Source of the DNA: JANNPJ01 sp965200525
Lineage (GTDB): Bacteria > Actinomycetota > Actinomycetes > Actinomycetales > Kineosporiaceae
Direction: 5' to 3'
DNA length: 64,000 bases
NCBI GenBank assembly: GCA_965200525.1
Contig: OZ241368.1
Coordinates: forward strand, 2,108,001-2,172,000
Below are positions 35,273-44,273 of this stretch, in pieces. The notes under the pieces are model-generated. The model searched no databases. It was not told where the DNA came from and saw only the letters and a list, made by a program, of their open reading frames with translations. Made by a program: the position numbers and the translations under genes. Each line of letters opens with the position of its first letter. The first letter of the stretch is position 1.

Positions 35273-36681
35273 TGGATGAGTTCGACATCTCCACCGACCA
35301 ACTGCCCAGCGATCTTGTCGTCCGCCTGCGAGAACTGGCCTCGACCCAAACCGTGGGCAGCAGCCCGTGGCCCAACTTGGAGCGCGTCATCCGCCAGGAC
35401 CGGCGGCGCCGGCGACTGGGCGCAGGCGCGGCGGCCGTGGCCCTGGTCGTTGTCGGCGCGCTGCTCACCGGTCTGCTTCAGAGCCCCGCCCCGCACTCCC
35501 AGCCTGCCATCCCGGCGTCGAAGTCACGGGCGGCGGAACTGTCCGCGCTGCGCAACGCCGGGTGGGACGGCCCGGTAAGCGGGTCGCTAGCCCACGACGA
35601 CACCTGGCTCAACGGGTTGCGTAACCAGGTGGTGAAGACGAGCCGGACTGCGCCGCCCGAGCAGACCGGCCTGCGCTCACAGGATGTGCTGGTGCAGTGG
35701 GCCGGCGACGTGGAAGGCAGCCGCTACGCCCTGGTCCTATACCCGTTGGCCGCTTCCCCCGACAGCGAGGCGTCCTTCATGATCATGGTGTTGGCTGGGC
35801 CCGCCGGCGCCGACGCCAAGCACCTGAGCCTGCGTACGGCGCAACCGGCGCCCGAACCCACGAAGACTCTTACCCGGGCGATCATCGACTACGAAGCGGC
35901 CGTTGAGGCCTCGGCCCCCCACCAGACCCTGCTCCTGGTGTCCGGCCCGCAAGTGACAAGCGTCAAGGTGGGCACTGCTCGGCACTTCGCCTCCGACGGC
36001 TCCACGAGCACGACCTGGCGCGAACTGCGTCCCGACAGCGGCGGCGGCAGCACCTGGATGAGCGGGCTGAACGACCTGGAACACTCCATCCACGAGGTGG
36101 CAGTCAGCGGCGTTCGTCGGCCCCTGGACATCGGGCCGACCTCAATGCCTCTCATCGACACTGTCAAGGCAATCGCCCCGCCCGGAACCAACACCGACGT
36201 CCTGAGCCAGGCCAGCACTGCCCTGCAATCACTGGGCGCTTCCTTGAGTGAACAACCACGGATCGCGACCACAGTCCGCCTCAGCCGCCAGCTTCAGCTG
36301 GGCGCCTCGGTGGTGCAGTCCCCAGACGGGCCTTACATCGTCGGGTTCAGCGTGGCTCAGATGCAGCCCGACGGCGCCACCGTTGACGCCTCCATCGAAC
36401 TGGGACACGTGTTCACCTCAACAGCGCAGCCTGACAGACTCATGGCGGTTGTCCAGACCGATCCCTTCGTCTTGTCCATGACGGACTTCAAGAATGGTCC
36501 GCGCTACCTGGTTTTGGCTCCCGTGGGCGCCACCCAAGTCCGCATCGGGACAAAGGTGGCTCAGGTCAACCACCGACTGGCCGCTTTTGGACCGGACGCC
36601 GGCCCCGGACAAGTGACCATTCAGGCGCTGGACGTTCACGGAAAGGTGCTGGCAACCACTCGTTCAGTCCATGGAAAATGA
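35272..36681 (+). CDS. Single-pass membrane protein coupled to the sigma factor
   Basis: A 469-residue protein. Residues 1-48 are cytoplasmic and basic (RQDRRRRR just before the membrane). Residues 49-69 form one transmembrane helix, and about 400 residues would be outside the cell. No zinc-binding anti-sigma motif (HxxxCxxC) is visible. The outer domain shows beta-rich repeats (YALVLYPLAA, TLLLVSGPQV, YLVLAPVGAT) but no enzyme motif. One-base coupling to the sigma gene and this topology suggest an anti-sigma-like sensor, as often seen with SigE-type factors. That role is inference. The gene is intact. Confidence 0.7.
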   Translation: MDEFDISTDQLPSDLVVRLRELASTQTVGSSPWPNLERVIRQDRRRRRLGAGAAAVALVVVGALLTGLLQSPAPHSQPAIPASKSRAAELSALRNAGWDGPVSGSLAHDDTWLNGLRNQVVKTSRTAPPEQTGLRSQDVLVQWAGDVEGSRYALVLYPLAASPDSEASFMIMVLAGPAGADAKHLSLRTAQPAPEPTKTLTRAIIDYEAAVEASAPHQTLLLVSGPQVTSVKVGTARHFASDGSTSTTWRELRPDSGGGSTWMSGLNDLEHSIHEVAVSGVRRPLDIGPTSMPLIDTVKAIAPPGTNTDVLSQASTALQSLGASLSEQPRIATTVRLSRQLQLGASVVQSPDGPYIVGFSVAQMQPDGATVDASIELGHVFTSTAQPDRLMAVVQTDPFVLSMTDFKNGPRYLVLAPVGATQVRIGTKVAQVNHRLAAFGPDAGPGQVTIQALDVHGKVLATTRSVHGK

Positions 36682-36904
36682 TAATGCTCGCGTGACATGA
36701 CGGTGACCCATTCTCGAGGCGGCCAAGCGTGACGTACGTCAGCCCTACCGGATCGGATGCGTGCTGTGTGGTTGCCAGATCTATGACCACCACCACGTAG
36801 CCGGCCATCGAGACGGCCCGCCGGCACCTCCCTCGCCGATGCCCGTCTGCTGGTCGAGCTGACGTCGGCGGTGGCTGTCTCGGCAATAGGGACGCCTGCG
36901 CCTA

Positions 36905-38202
36905 GTGCGTTGTCCATGAACGTTTGCCGGGTCAGGCTGCCCGGATGATCTTGCTGGTTTTGGGGCGGCCCCAGCGGTGGCCTTTCTCGCAGCGGATGCG
37001 GGCTCGTTCGCGGCGTTGGGCGGCCAGGACGTCGGGGTGGCGGGCGTTGAGGTTGCGCCAGCGTAGGTAGGCCTGCAGGTCGCGGGCCAGGACGGTGTGG
37101 TTGGGGTGGTTGGAGTTGGCCATCGTGAACATCCGTAAGGGCCCGAACTGTGCTTCGATCGGATTGGCCCAGGACGAGTAGGTCGGGGTCAGGCACAGTT
37201 CGACCTTGTGCGCGGCGGCCCATTTGCGCACTGTTGGTGTGGTGTTCGCGGAGAGGTTGTCCATGATCACGTAGATCGGGGCGCCGTCCGGGCGTGCAGC
37301 GCGGATGGACATTAGCGCGGACAGGGTGTGATCGCCGCCTTTACGGCGGCGGTTCACCCCCCACAACTGATCATCGCCGAGGCTGTAACAGCCATGGAAG
37401 TACCGGATTCCATGGGTGCGCCGGTAGGTGCCTGGCAGCCGGTCGGCTTTGGTCGATGGTGCCCAGCCGCTGCCGTGATGAGGGCGGATCGACAGCGGCC
37501 CGAACTGGTCGAACGCGAAACACCGGTCCAGGAAATGGGTGGTGACGTGCTCGATCCGGTCCAGTTTCTCCTCGAACTGCGGGTCGGTGGACTCCTTCCA
37601 CGTCCGGGTCCGCTGGAACATGACCTGGTGCGCCTTCAGGATCTGGCGCAGCCGCTCACGACCGATCCGGATCTTCCGACCCGGTGCCATCCGAGCGTCC
37701 ACGCGCCGGTAGAGCCCGGACAGGTAGTCGGCGAGTTTGCGGATGCTCCAGCGGGTGAACGGAAGGCCCAGGCTCTTCGGTCGGGTGGTGGCCGTCGTGA
37801 CGATGACCTGCACGTCGTCGTCACTGATCAGGCGGGGACGGCCTCCCGCCCACTGAGGGTCCAGCGCGGCCAACCCCCGCTCATTGAAAGCGTGGATCAC
37901 ACCGCGCACGGTGTCCTCGTCCGCGGCGACCAGTCGGGCGATCGCCGGCACCGGCGTCCCGGACGCCGACGCCATGATCATCATTGCCCGGCGCATCCGG
38001 ATCGCCCCGGGCTTACCCCGCCTGATGATCTGCTGCAGTTGGCGGCCCTCGTCCTGCGAGAGCCGCCTGGCCCTGACTGGTTCTGCCATCACGCACCCCA
38101 CTCTCACCCATCGGTCAGAGCAACGGTGGCCTCAGACAGCAGTGAAGTCCCGGATCAAGATCGGCGTGTCACAAACCCGGCAAACCTTCCTGGCCAACGC
38201 AC
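36905..38202. mobile_element. IS630-family insertion sequence, 1298 bp
   Basis: The 28-bp imperfect inverted repeats begin GTGCGTTG and end near GTTTGCCGGGT (36905-36932 and 38175-38202). TA dinucleotides at 36903-36904 and 38203-38204 fit the TA target duplication of this family. Confidence 0.88.
36932..38089 (-). CDS. IS630-family transposase
   Basis: A 385-residue transposase. N-terminal helix-turn-helix modules (TPVPAIARLVAADEDTVRGV, WAGGRPRLISDDDVQVIV) are followed by a DDE core: FAFDQFGPLSIRPHHG, YVIMDNLSANTTPTVRKWAA and LCLTPTYSSWANPIEAQFGP. The three carboxylates (Asp in FDQFG, Asp in MDNL, Glu in NPIE) are present. The frame is intact and the ends are clear, so it may be active. The ATG 38089 is chosen; an in-frame start lies six codons upstream. 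Confidence 0.93.
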   Translation of the reverse strand: MAEPVRARRLSQDEGRQLQQIIRRGKPGAIRMRRAMMIMASASGTPVPAIARLVAADEDTVRGVIHAFNERGLAALDPQWAGGRPRLISDDDVQVIVTTATTRPKSLGLPFTRWSIRKLADYLSGLYRRVDARMAPGRKIRIGRERLRQILKAHQVMFQRTRTWKESTDPQFEEKLDRIEHVTTHFLDRCFAFDQFGPLSIRPHHGSGWAPSTKADRLPGTYRRTHGIRYFHGCYSLGDDQLWGVNRRRKGGDHTLSALMSIRAARPDGAPIYVIMDNLSANTTPTVRKWAAAHKVELCLTPTYSSWANPIEAQFGPLRMFTMANSNHPNHTVLARDLQAYLRWRNLNARHPDVLAAQRRERARIRCEKGHRWGRPKTSKIIRAA

Positions 38203-38471
38203 TAGCCCGTCGCACGAGCTGTGCCCGTCGCCATGCTGGAGACGAGGAAGGACCGCAAGGGTGTGCTTTCCCCACCTCTGTAACACCCGGGGCCGGCACG
38301 CAAGACGGGCCCCGTTGCGGATCATCGTGCCGAGCCGGCGTTGGCTGCTCTGCGTCGAACTCCGCTTGTGGTCTTGAAAGCGGGATGGTTGCCTGAAGAA
38401 AGTTCCGGGTATTCGTGGTCGAGACAGCGGCCATCGGCTCATTCCACTTTCGCATTTGCTAGGGGATCGCT

Positions 38472-39044
38472 TTGTCGAATTCGAAAACCAGTCTTGTCAT
38501 CCGCAGCATGCACGATGTGGGGGTCGCTGCTTGGTTCGGCGGCGCGCTCATGGGTGCCGTCGGCCTGAACGGTGCAGCGTCCGACGCTGCCGACAAGGGC
38601 GAGCGCGCCAAGATCGCCGCTGACGGGTGGGCCCGCTGGGCACCGGTCAACACCGCGGCCATCGCCGCTCACCTCATCGGTGGCGCGGGACTCATCGTGG
38701 CCAACCGCGACCGAGTCAAGGAGCAGGCCGGCGCCGGGCGGAACACGGTCATCAAGACCGTCCTGACCGGTGTGGCACTGGCCGCCACCGCCTACAGCGG
38801 TGCACTGGGCGCCAAGATCGCCGCAGCGGACGACTCCAGCGCCGAGGGCGCCACCGAGCCCAGCGCACTGACCGACCCCGAGGTGGCCGCGGCTCAGAAA
38901 CGTTTGAAGACGCTGCAGTGGATCATCCCGGCGGTGACCGGCGCGATCCTGGTTCTGGGCGCCGAGCAGGGTGAGCAGCAAAAACCCGAAGAGCAGGCAC
39001 GCGGGATCGCTCTCAAGCGCGTCCGCTCGCTGATCGCTCGCTGA
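38472..39044 (+). CDS. Four-helix membrane protein of unknown function
   Basis: A 190-residue protein starting at TTG 38472, preceded by AGGGGAT. Four hydrophobic segments are visible at about residues 17-35, 59-78, 94-118 and 147-163. Between the third and fourth lies an acidic, Ala-rich loop. It ends in a basic RGIALKRVRSLIAR tail. I recognise the general type as a small actinobacterial integral membrane protein, with no known role. A perfect terminator follows 8 bp after the stop, so it is transcribed alone. Confidence 0.7.
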   Translation: MSNSKTSLVIRSMHDVGVAAWFGGALMGAVGLNGAASDAADKGERAKIAADGWARWAPVNTAAIAAHLIGGAGLIVANRDRVKEQAGAGRNTVIKTVLTGVALAATAYSGALGAKIAAADDSSAEGATEPSALTDPEVAAAQKRLKTLQWIIPAVTGAILVLGAEQGEQQKPEEQARGIALKRVRSLIAR

Positions 39045-39052
39045 TCGCACGA

Positions 39053-39085
39053 CGAAAGGGCCAGGATGAACTCCTGGCCCTTTCG
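39053..39085 (+). terminator. Rho-independent-like terminator
   Basis: CGAAAGGGCCAGGA and TCCTGGCCCTTTCG form a perfect 14-bp stem with a 5-nt loop directly after the membrane protein gene. The A-run and T-run sit within the stem, as is common in high-GC bacteria. Confidence 0.9.
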
Positions 39086-39282
39086 CGCGTCTGGCGGGGC
39101 TCTGGAGTAAACCCCTGTCGGTCAGGACGGTGGCGGGCCGGCGGCGCGGGCGTCCAGGGCCCGGGGGTGGGCACCGAGATCGCGTCCAGGACGTTCTGCA
39201 TTGTTCGATCCCTGGCGTCCAGTCAGGATGCGCACCCGCGCCGAAGCCGCCCTGCTGAGCCAAGAAGTCGCCCCTCGATGAA

Positions 39283-39622
39283 TGCTTACTGGCCGACCTG
39301 GTTCGTGCGGTCGAGGAACGAGTGAGCGACCAGGGTGTCCTGCGGTTGCTGCGGGCGATGTTGCGCGCAGGAGTGATGGAAGAGGGCACGCTTCGGCGTT
39401 CGGTCTCAGGCACCCCGCAAGGTGGGGTCATCTCCCCACTGCTGGCGAACGTCTACCTTCACCGGCTGGACCGGGCATGGTCGACGCGTGAGCATGGGGT
39501 GCGGTCCGGTACGCCGATGACCTGGTGGTGATGTGCGCAACCCGGCAGCAGGCCGATGCCGCCTTGGTGCGGATACGTGTCCTGCTGGCTGAACTCGGGT
39601 TGGAACCGAAGGAGGCCAAGAC
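39283..39622 (+). pseudogene. Group II intron reverse transcriptase fragment
   Basis: One frame gives LRRSVSGTPQGGVISPLLAN and VYLHRLDRAW, the RT-4 motif of group II intron maturases. A one-base shift near 39510 leads to VRYADDLVVMCATRQQADAA and LAELGLEPKEAKTR, with the YADD catalytic box. The sequence stops abruptly at 39622, where the nuclease-NACHT repeat begins in the opposite coding sense. Only about 110 residues of the palm domain remain. Confidence 0.85.
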
Positions 39623-39907
39623 GCGAGCACCGTCCCGTACGAGGCGTTTGATGTTCTCGGCCTCGCCGGTCACGGCCTTGTCGAGCCATCTGACGGGATC
39701 CTTCTCCATACCCTTGAACGACCACTTCACCTGGTAGATCAGCGATCGGTCCGACCCGCGAGTGACGCCGTCCCTCCCACCGTCAGCTTGGCGCAGGGGA
39801 AGGGGCACGAAGGCGGTGAACCGCGCGGTCAGCAGCGCGTTCGCGAGCAACTGGAGGTTATGGTCTCCCAGACGTTCGTACAGGTACTTGTAGCGGCTCT
39901 CGGGCAC
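39623..39907 (-). pseudogene. Duplicated nuclease-domain fragment of the NACHT gene
   Basis: From ATG 39907 this encodes the first 95 residues of the protein at 3164-6565 with four substitutions (F18L, D32A, V64F, R69K). The Asp46 and Gln-x-Lys catalytic residues are kept. At codon 95 it runs into inverted reverse transcriptase DNA and reads on as nonsense to 39428. A product would be an isolated nuclease domain with a foreign tail. Confidence 0.85.
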
Positions 39908-40488
39908 GCCATCACGCTACCTGCCGGGCCCGACAGAGCCGTCAAAAGTCAAAGGCTGGCGTCCGACTCGTCCTGGTCCTTGGTCCGCATCTTTCATGAG
40001 GCGGCCGACGACGGTGGTGATCTTTTGGTGTTGCGTCGTCGCGTTGCCGATTTTGGCATCGGGGTGTGACAGTGCGTCGGCTGTCGCGCCGGAGATCACC
40101 GGTTCCGGGAGCCGGCCACGCGACGGCGACTCGCTGCGATGCAGTTGCAGCGTCCGCTCATCGGCTACTTGTCCGGACGTTCCGCGGCTCAGCCATCCAT
40201 GACGGGCCCTGCTGGCGCCTAACGGGATCGTTGTCGACGGTAGGGTTCACGCGCAGCAGACGCGCCCGCGTGGGTCGGCCCATCTACGGGACGTGAGCCA
40301 CGGCCAGAGTCACGATCTACCGGTCTTGAAGCACTGATTTTGCTGCCAGATAGCGAGCCAGAACGCGAAGCTGATAACAGAAAGTGGCTGGACAGGGTGG
40401 CATTCATCGACACTGCGTCACACCCTATGGCACCATATTTAGAGCATATGGTACTAGAAAGGACGCCAGGTCGCCCCATGGGAGCCTG

Positions 40489-40543
40489 CTGACCGTCTGA
40501 AAATCGATAGGTCGGCGGTTCGACCCCGCCCCTGGCCACCATT
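40489..40543 (+). other. Putative att site, second tRNA-Phe-like 3' half
   Basis: This 55-bp block is identical to 7150-7204, including the GAA-type anticodon loop, T-arm and CCTGGCC-ACCA end. No 5' tRNA half precedes it. It probably marks the chromosome-side end of the island. Confidence 0.75.
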
Positions 40544-40787
40544 AATCATGCGCTGACCTGCAGGTTACTGCAGTGACCGCCCGGTTGAGCGCCTCCCGGT
40601 ACGGAAGTGGTGGCCATTTAGTGGCTCGAGGTTTTGGCCACTTCCGATGCTGCACATGTCGGACTTCACTCTGAGCTGTCACGCTTCCCGATTCGCACCG
40701 TCCCGACCTGCCGCTTCGCGGCTGGCCGTCGGCTTCGAGTGGTGGGCCGAACGTCGGCAGCAGCTTTACTCATATGTAGACCACTTG

Positions 40788-40793
40788 TAGACT
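40788..40793 (+). promoter_or_regulatory. Putative -10 box for a leaderless antitoxin mRNA
   Basis: TAGACT lies 6 bp before ATG 40800 and no ribosome site is present, the usual picture of a leaderless actinobacterial transcript. Two TGTAGAC repeats (40775-40781 and 40786-40792) could serve autoregulation. Confidence 0.4.
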
Positions 40794-40799
40794 TTCCCC

Positions 40800-41027
40800 A
40801 TGAGCGAGTCGACGACCGTCCGCGTGTCCAGAGCCACCCGCGACCACCTGAACAAGGTCAGCACCCAATCAGGCGAGACCGTGGACGCCACCATCCAACG
40901 CGGCCTAGACCTGCTAGACCGCGAACAGTGGCGCCGCACCGCAGAACTAGACGCCTGGGCCGCCGGCCAAGACGTCGAGGACCAGGCCGAACTCCGCGCC
41001 GCGATGGCCGACCTGGCGGGCGAATGA
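40800..41027 (+). CDS. MazE/RHH-like antitoxin
   Basis: A 75-residue protein with an N-terminal ribbon-helix-helix-like segment (TTVRVSRATRDHLNKVSTQS, GETVDATIQRGLDLLD) and an acidic C-terminus (WAAGQDVEDQAELRAAMADL) that would bind the toxin. It starts at ATG 40800, perhaps as a leaderless mRNA. Its stop overlaps the MazF-like gene by 4 nt. It should neutralise the toxin and repress the operon by DNA binding. It lies just outside the right attachment block. Confidence 0.8.
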   Translation: MSESTTVRVSRATRDHLNKVSTQSGETVDATIQRGLDLLDREQWRRTAELDAWAAGQDVEDQAELRAAMADLAGE

Positions 41028-41347
41028 AAGGCGGAATCTACGAACTACGACCCCGCAAGCACGCCCGCGGCCACGAGCAGCAGGGCAAGCGATACGGGGT
41101 GGTGGCCTTGGCCTCCCGCTACCAACACATGTCCCTCTGGGTGACGATCCCGACCAGCACCAGCGCCCGCCCCTACATCTTCCGACCCGAGATCGAGATC
41201 CCCGTCCTCGGGCCCACCCTCGCGCTCTGCGACGGCATGCTCGCCATCGACCCCTCCGAACGCCTCGGCTCGCAAGTCGGCCACCTCTCCCTGCGAGAAA
41301 TGCAGGCCGTGGACACAGCGATCACAGAACTGCTTGACCTCCCCTGA
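41024..41347 (+). CDS. MazF/PemK-like endoribonuclease toxin
   Basis: A 107-residue protein from ATG 41024. It has IYELRPRKHARGHEQQGKRY, with the RGHEQQGKR.VVV-like opening of the MazF fold. VTIPTSTSARPYIFRPEIEI and ALCDGMLAIDPSERLG follow, then HLSLREMQAVDTAITELLDL. The Arg and Ser/Thr residues that form the RNA cleft in this family are present. It would cut mRNA when the antitoxin is degraded. The 4-nt overlap with the antitoxin gene ensures coupled translation. Unlike the other toxin in the window, this one is intact. Confidence 0.9.
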   Translation: MKGGIYELRPRKHARGHEQQGKRYGVVALASRYQHMSLWVTIPTSTSARPYIFRPEIEIPVLGPTLALCDGMLAIDPSERLGSQVGHLSLREMQAVDTAITELLDLP

Positions 41348-41446
41348 CCTGTCGATCGGGCTAAACCGGCGAGAACGTCGGCACCCTCTCCGATCAACGT
41401 TGGGCCCAGAAAGCGCGATCTCTGCGAGAGACCACAGCCACAACTG

Positions 41447-42612
41447 CTACACCTGCGGTGAAGCCAAGTCCGCCTCGTCCACCGACTCATCCATCTCGCG
41501 CGCTTTACGGCGCAGCAGGTACGTCAGCAGATACACCACGACCGCGATGCCCACCCCGATCTGAACGCTGCGCTCGAAGCCGGCAACGTAGTTCGGGCGA
41601 CCTGCGGCATCGACGTGGCTGGTCAGCGTGGAGAAGAAGACCGTGCCGATCGCCGCAACGCCGATCGCCCCACCCAACTGTTGCAAGGCATTGAGGACGC
41701 CGGACCCGGAACCGACTTCGTCTTCCGTCAAAGCCGCAAGCACGAAGTCGAACAGCGTGCGATCACCAGGCCCAGTCCGAGGCCCCACAGCAGGAGCGGG
41801 CCGGCCAGATCCCAACCCGTGACCTGCATCTGGATGCGATCCAGTACCACCAGGACCAGGACGAGACCCGCGCCTTGCAGGGCCGCACCCAGCTGAAGGG
41901 TCCGGCGTCCAAGCTTGGGAGCCAGCATGGCTGCCCCGAAGAGTGCACCGACCCAAGCCCCGAGCGCGTACGGCAGGGCGGTGAGCCCAGCGTCGATGGC
42001 CGAGAACCCGCAGCCGAACTGCAGGAACAACGTGAGGGCAAGCCCCACACCGAACGAGCCCCCGAAGAAGACCAGCGTCAGGATCACCCCTCCGGAGAAT
42101 CCCCGGTGACGGAAGATCGACGGCTGCACCAGCGGTTCAAGGCCACCGCGAAGTCGCATCCGGGTCCAGGCCACGAGCAGACCGAGGACGACGAACCCGC
42201 TCACGATCATGAGGTACGTCCAGGCCGGCCACCCCGCTTCCCGTCCCTGGATCAGCGGGTAGGTGACAAGGCCCGCGGCCAGACCGACGAGCAGGATGCC
42301 GACGAGGTCGAGGCGCGGGACAGACTCCAGTCGCGACTCCGGAAAGATGCGCGCGGCCCCGACCGCGGCCAGGACGCCGACCGGCAGATTGATCAGAAAG
42401 ACCAGGCGCCAACCGGTTCCGAAGAAATCGGTATCGACGAGGACGCCGCCGAGCACCGGCCCGACGACGGCCGCCAGCCCAACCACGGGACCGAAGATCG
42501 AGAACGCCTGGCCCAGATCGCTCGGGCGGAACGCGGCATACAGCAGGCCGAAACCCTGCGGGATCAGCAGAGCGGCGGCGACACCCTGCAGCAACCGGCC
42601 GGCCAGAAGCAC
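41447..42612 (-). pseudogene. DHA2-type MFS exporter, 5'-truncated and frameshifted
   Basis: The first frame (42612 to about 41757) begins LLAGRLLQGVAAALLIPQGF, which corresponds to helix 4 of 14-TM drug:H+ antiporters, and covers helices 4-12. A shift near 41757 moves the match to a second frame, with FVLAALTEDEVGSGSGVLNA and QQLGGAIGVAAIGTVFFSTL, and the closing basic tail. About 90-100 N-terminal residues are missing at a sharp breakpoint near 42615. The gene is dead by two independent defects. Confidence 0.85.
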
Positions 42613-42891
42613 AGATGTGTCGGGCGCGACGGCGCAGAGCGCCGAGCACTATGCTCCCTTGACGTGACGGGTCCAGACGCTAACCCCGTTGACGAATTGC
42701 ACTGGACCCAAATTGGCGAAAAGACACTCCAGCAGGCTTTTTGAAGGTCAGGGGGCGCAAGTATCGCTACCTCCACGGTCACGAAGCTGACTGGGACATC
42801 CTTGTCGGCGGCATACGGTTGCGCTGAGATGGATGTACCACTATGCCGGTCCTCCCAGGGCATGGGAGCGGGACTTGACGTGTGGCAGCAA

Positions 42892-43872
42892 TCAGGAAGC
42901 GCGGGCGGGGGCAAGGCGCGGGACCACCCGGATGTAGACGAGCATGCCGACGACCTCGACGAGGGTTTGGGTGACGATGACGACCGCTGCGATCGCCAGC
43001 GTCTGCGGCAGGGCCAGAGCGAGGGGCAGGACGACCAGGGAATTACGGGTCGCGCCCGTAAAGACGATGGCCCGGGTGGCCGCAGTGTCGAGGCGGAAAA
43101 GTTGCGCGACCGCGAGGCCGGCAAAGGCCATCACCAGCAGGAACAGGACGTAGAACGGGACGACCTTCACGACGTCGCTGACGTTGTCGTGCAGCTTGGG
43201 GACCTGAGAGGCAACGACGGTGAGGAGGGTGACGGCCATCAACGGCACCATCGCCGTACTCACGCCCGAACTGAACTGGGCCCCGGCGCGGGCGCGGCCG
43301 GCCCACGCCTGCGTACTCCAGGCCAGCACCAGAGGGATGACGATCAGCACGATGAACGCCGTCACGAACGGCCCGACCTCAACCACATCGGCCAGGTCAG
43401 ATCCGAGGAACAGCACGAGAAAGACTGGCAGCAGGAGCATCTGGGCGATCAACAGCACCGGGGTCGCGGCCAGCAGCTGCCGACTGGCTGCCCCGGCCAG
43501 GCCGCTGAACACGATGACGTAGTCCACGCACGGGCACAGCAGGACGAGCAGCACGCCCAGGCGCACGCCTTGGTCGGACGGCAGGAACGAGAACATGGCG
43601 GCGACCACGAGGGGCACGGCCAGGAAGTTCACCACCGCGGCGGCCCCGAGAAACCGTCCGGCGGTCAGGGAGCGGGCCAGTTGCGCAGCCGGCACCTGCA
43701 GGAACGTCACGTACAGAAGAGCCCCCAGGACGGGGTTGATCGCGTGTTCGAGGCCCGGCCCGGTCGAGGGCGCCAGCCAGCCGAGCAGTCCTCCGGCGAC
43801 GATCGCCCCGATGTAGATGCTGACCTGATGGGTGTCCATCCCGGCGACCAGGCGATGAGGTTCCCGCGACAC
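42892..43872 (-). CDS. ACR3/BASS-family permease, probable arsenite exporter
   Basis: A 326-residue membrane protein with about ten helices. GTG 43872 is chosen because AAGGAG lies 8 nt upstream; ATG 43839 is an alternative. It contains VLLVLLCPCVDYVIVFSGLA, with the conserved Cys of the fourth helix used by ACR3 exporters, and VFTGATRNSLVVLPLALALP, the conserved discontinuous helix with a polar TRN motif. This points to the bile acid:Na+/arsenite (BASS) superfamily. Together with the upstream MerR-like gene and the small Cys-rich membrane protein it forms a minus-strand operon for metal or metalloid resistance. The exact substrate is inferred. Confidence 0.82.
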   Translation of the reverse strand: MSREPHRLVAGMDTHQVSIYIGAIVAGGLLGWLAPSTGPGLEHAINPVLGALLYVTFLQVPAAQLARSLTAGRFLGAAAVVNFLAVPLVVAAMFSFLPSDQGVRLGVLLVLLCPCVDYVIVFSGLAGAASRQLLAATPVLLIAQMLLLPVFLVLFLGSDLADVVEVGPFVTAFIVLIVIPLVLAWSTQAWAGRARAGAQFSSGVSTAMVPLMAVTLLTVVASQVPKLHDNVSDVVKVVPFYVLFLLVMAFAGLAVAQLFRLDTAATRAIVFTGATRNSLVVLPLALALPQTLAIAAVVIVTQTLVEVVGMLVYIRVVPRLAPARAS

Positions 43873-43937
43873 CGGAGGGGGCTCCTTCAGTTGACCATCC
43901 CGGTCGGTAGCCAGGCTGCTGAGGTCATCCTGGCTGA

Positions 43938-44273
43938 TCACTCCTTGGCGTCGATGGTGGGGCGCTTCGCTCGGCTGTCCGATCCGCACGACAATGGTGG
44001 TGTTCGGCCCGGCATCCCCAGGTCGACCGGTGCGGCGGGGCTCGCGCAGGCAGCAGCCCGCTGCCGGCGCCAGATCCAGATTCCGGCCGCACCGGCGAGG
44101 ACGGTCAGGACCGCCAGCGCGGGGATCCACACCGCCGCCACCGCCGACAGAGCCGCGATGCCGCCGAGAACCGACAGGACCGGGGCGGCGCAGCACACCA
44201 GGCAAGCGCCCAGGACGGCGGCGCCGGCACCGATACCGCCCCACGGGCTGGAGGTGCGGGGCGTGCCGTTCAT
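43938..44273 (-). CDS. Small Cys-containing membrane protein, Mer-type
   Basis: A 111-residue protein. Two hydrophobic helices with GACLVCCAAPVLSVLGGIAA place a Cys pair inside the first helix, as in MerT/MerC-type mercuric transporters. WIPALAVLTVLAGAAGIWIW is the second helix. The tail has single Cys in RAAACAS and PLSCGSDS. Its ATG overlaps the stop of the MerR-like gene by 4 nt, so both are coupled. Metal import for detoxification or a metal-sensing role is likely, but no MerA or MerB reductase is present in this window. Confidence 0.65.
   Translation of the reverse strand: MNGTPRTSSPWGGIGAGAAVLGACLVCCAAPVLSVLGGIAALSAVAAVWIPALAVLTVLAGAAGIWIWRRQRAAACASPAAPVDLGMPGRTPPLSCGSDSRAKRPTIDAKE

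Larger units (their letters stand above)
39623..40563. repeat. Long direct repeat, copy B (0.94 kb)
   Basis: Partner of 6281-7225 in the same orientation. It contains the nuclease-domain fragment, the upstream non-coding region and the tRNA-Phe-like attachment block. Its two ends coincide with the reverse transcriptase junction and with the start of the toxin-antitoxin region. Confidence 0.95.

Noticed and set aside
40219..40542. 107-codon minus-strand frame starting MVARGGVEPPTYRFSDG
   Set aside because: This is the well-known false translation of a tRNA 3' end and its flank; it supports the att interpretation rather than a gene.
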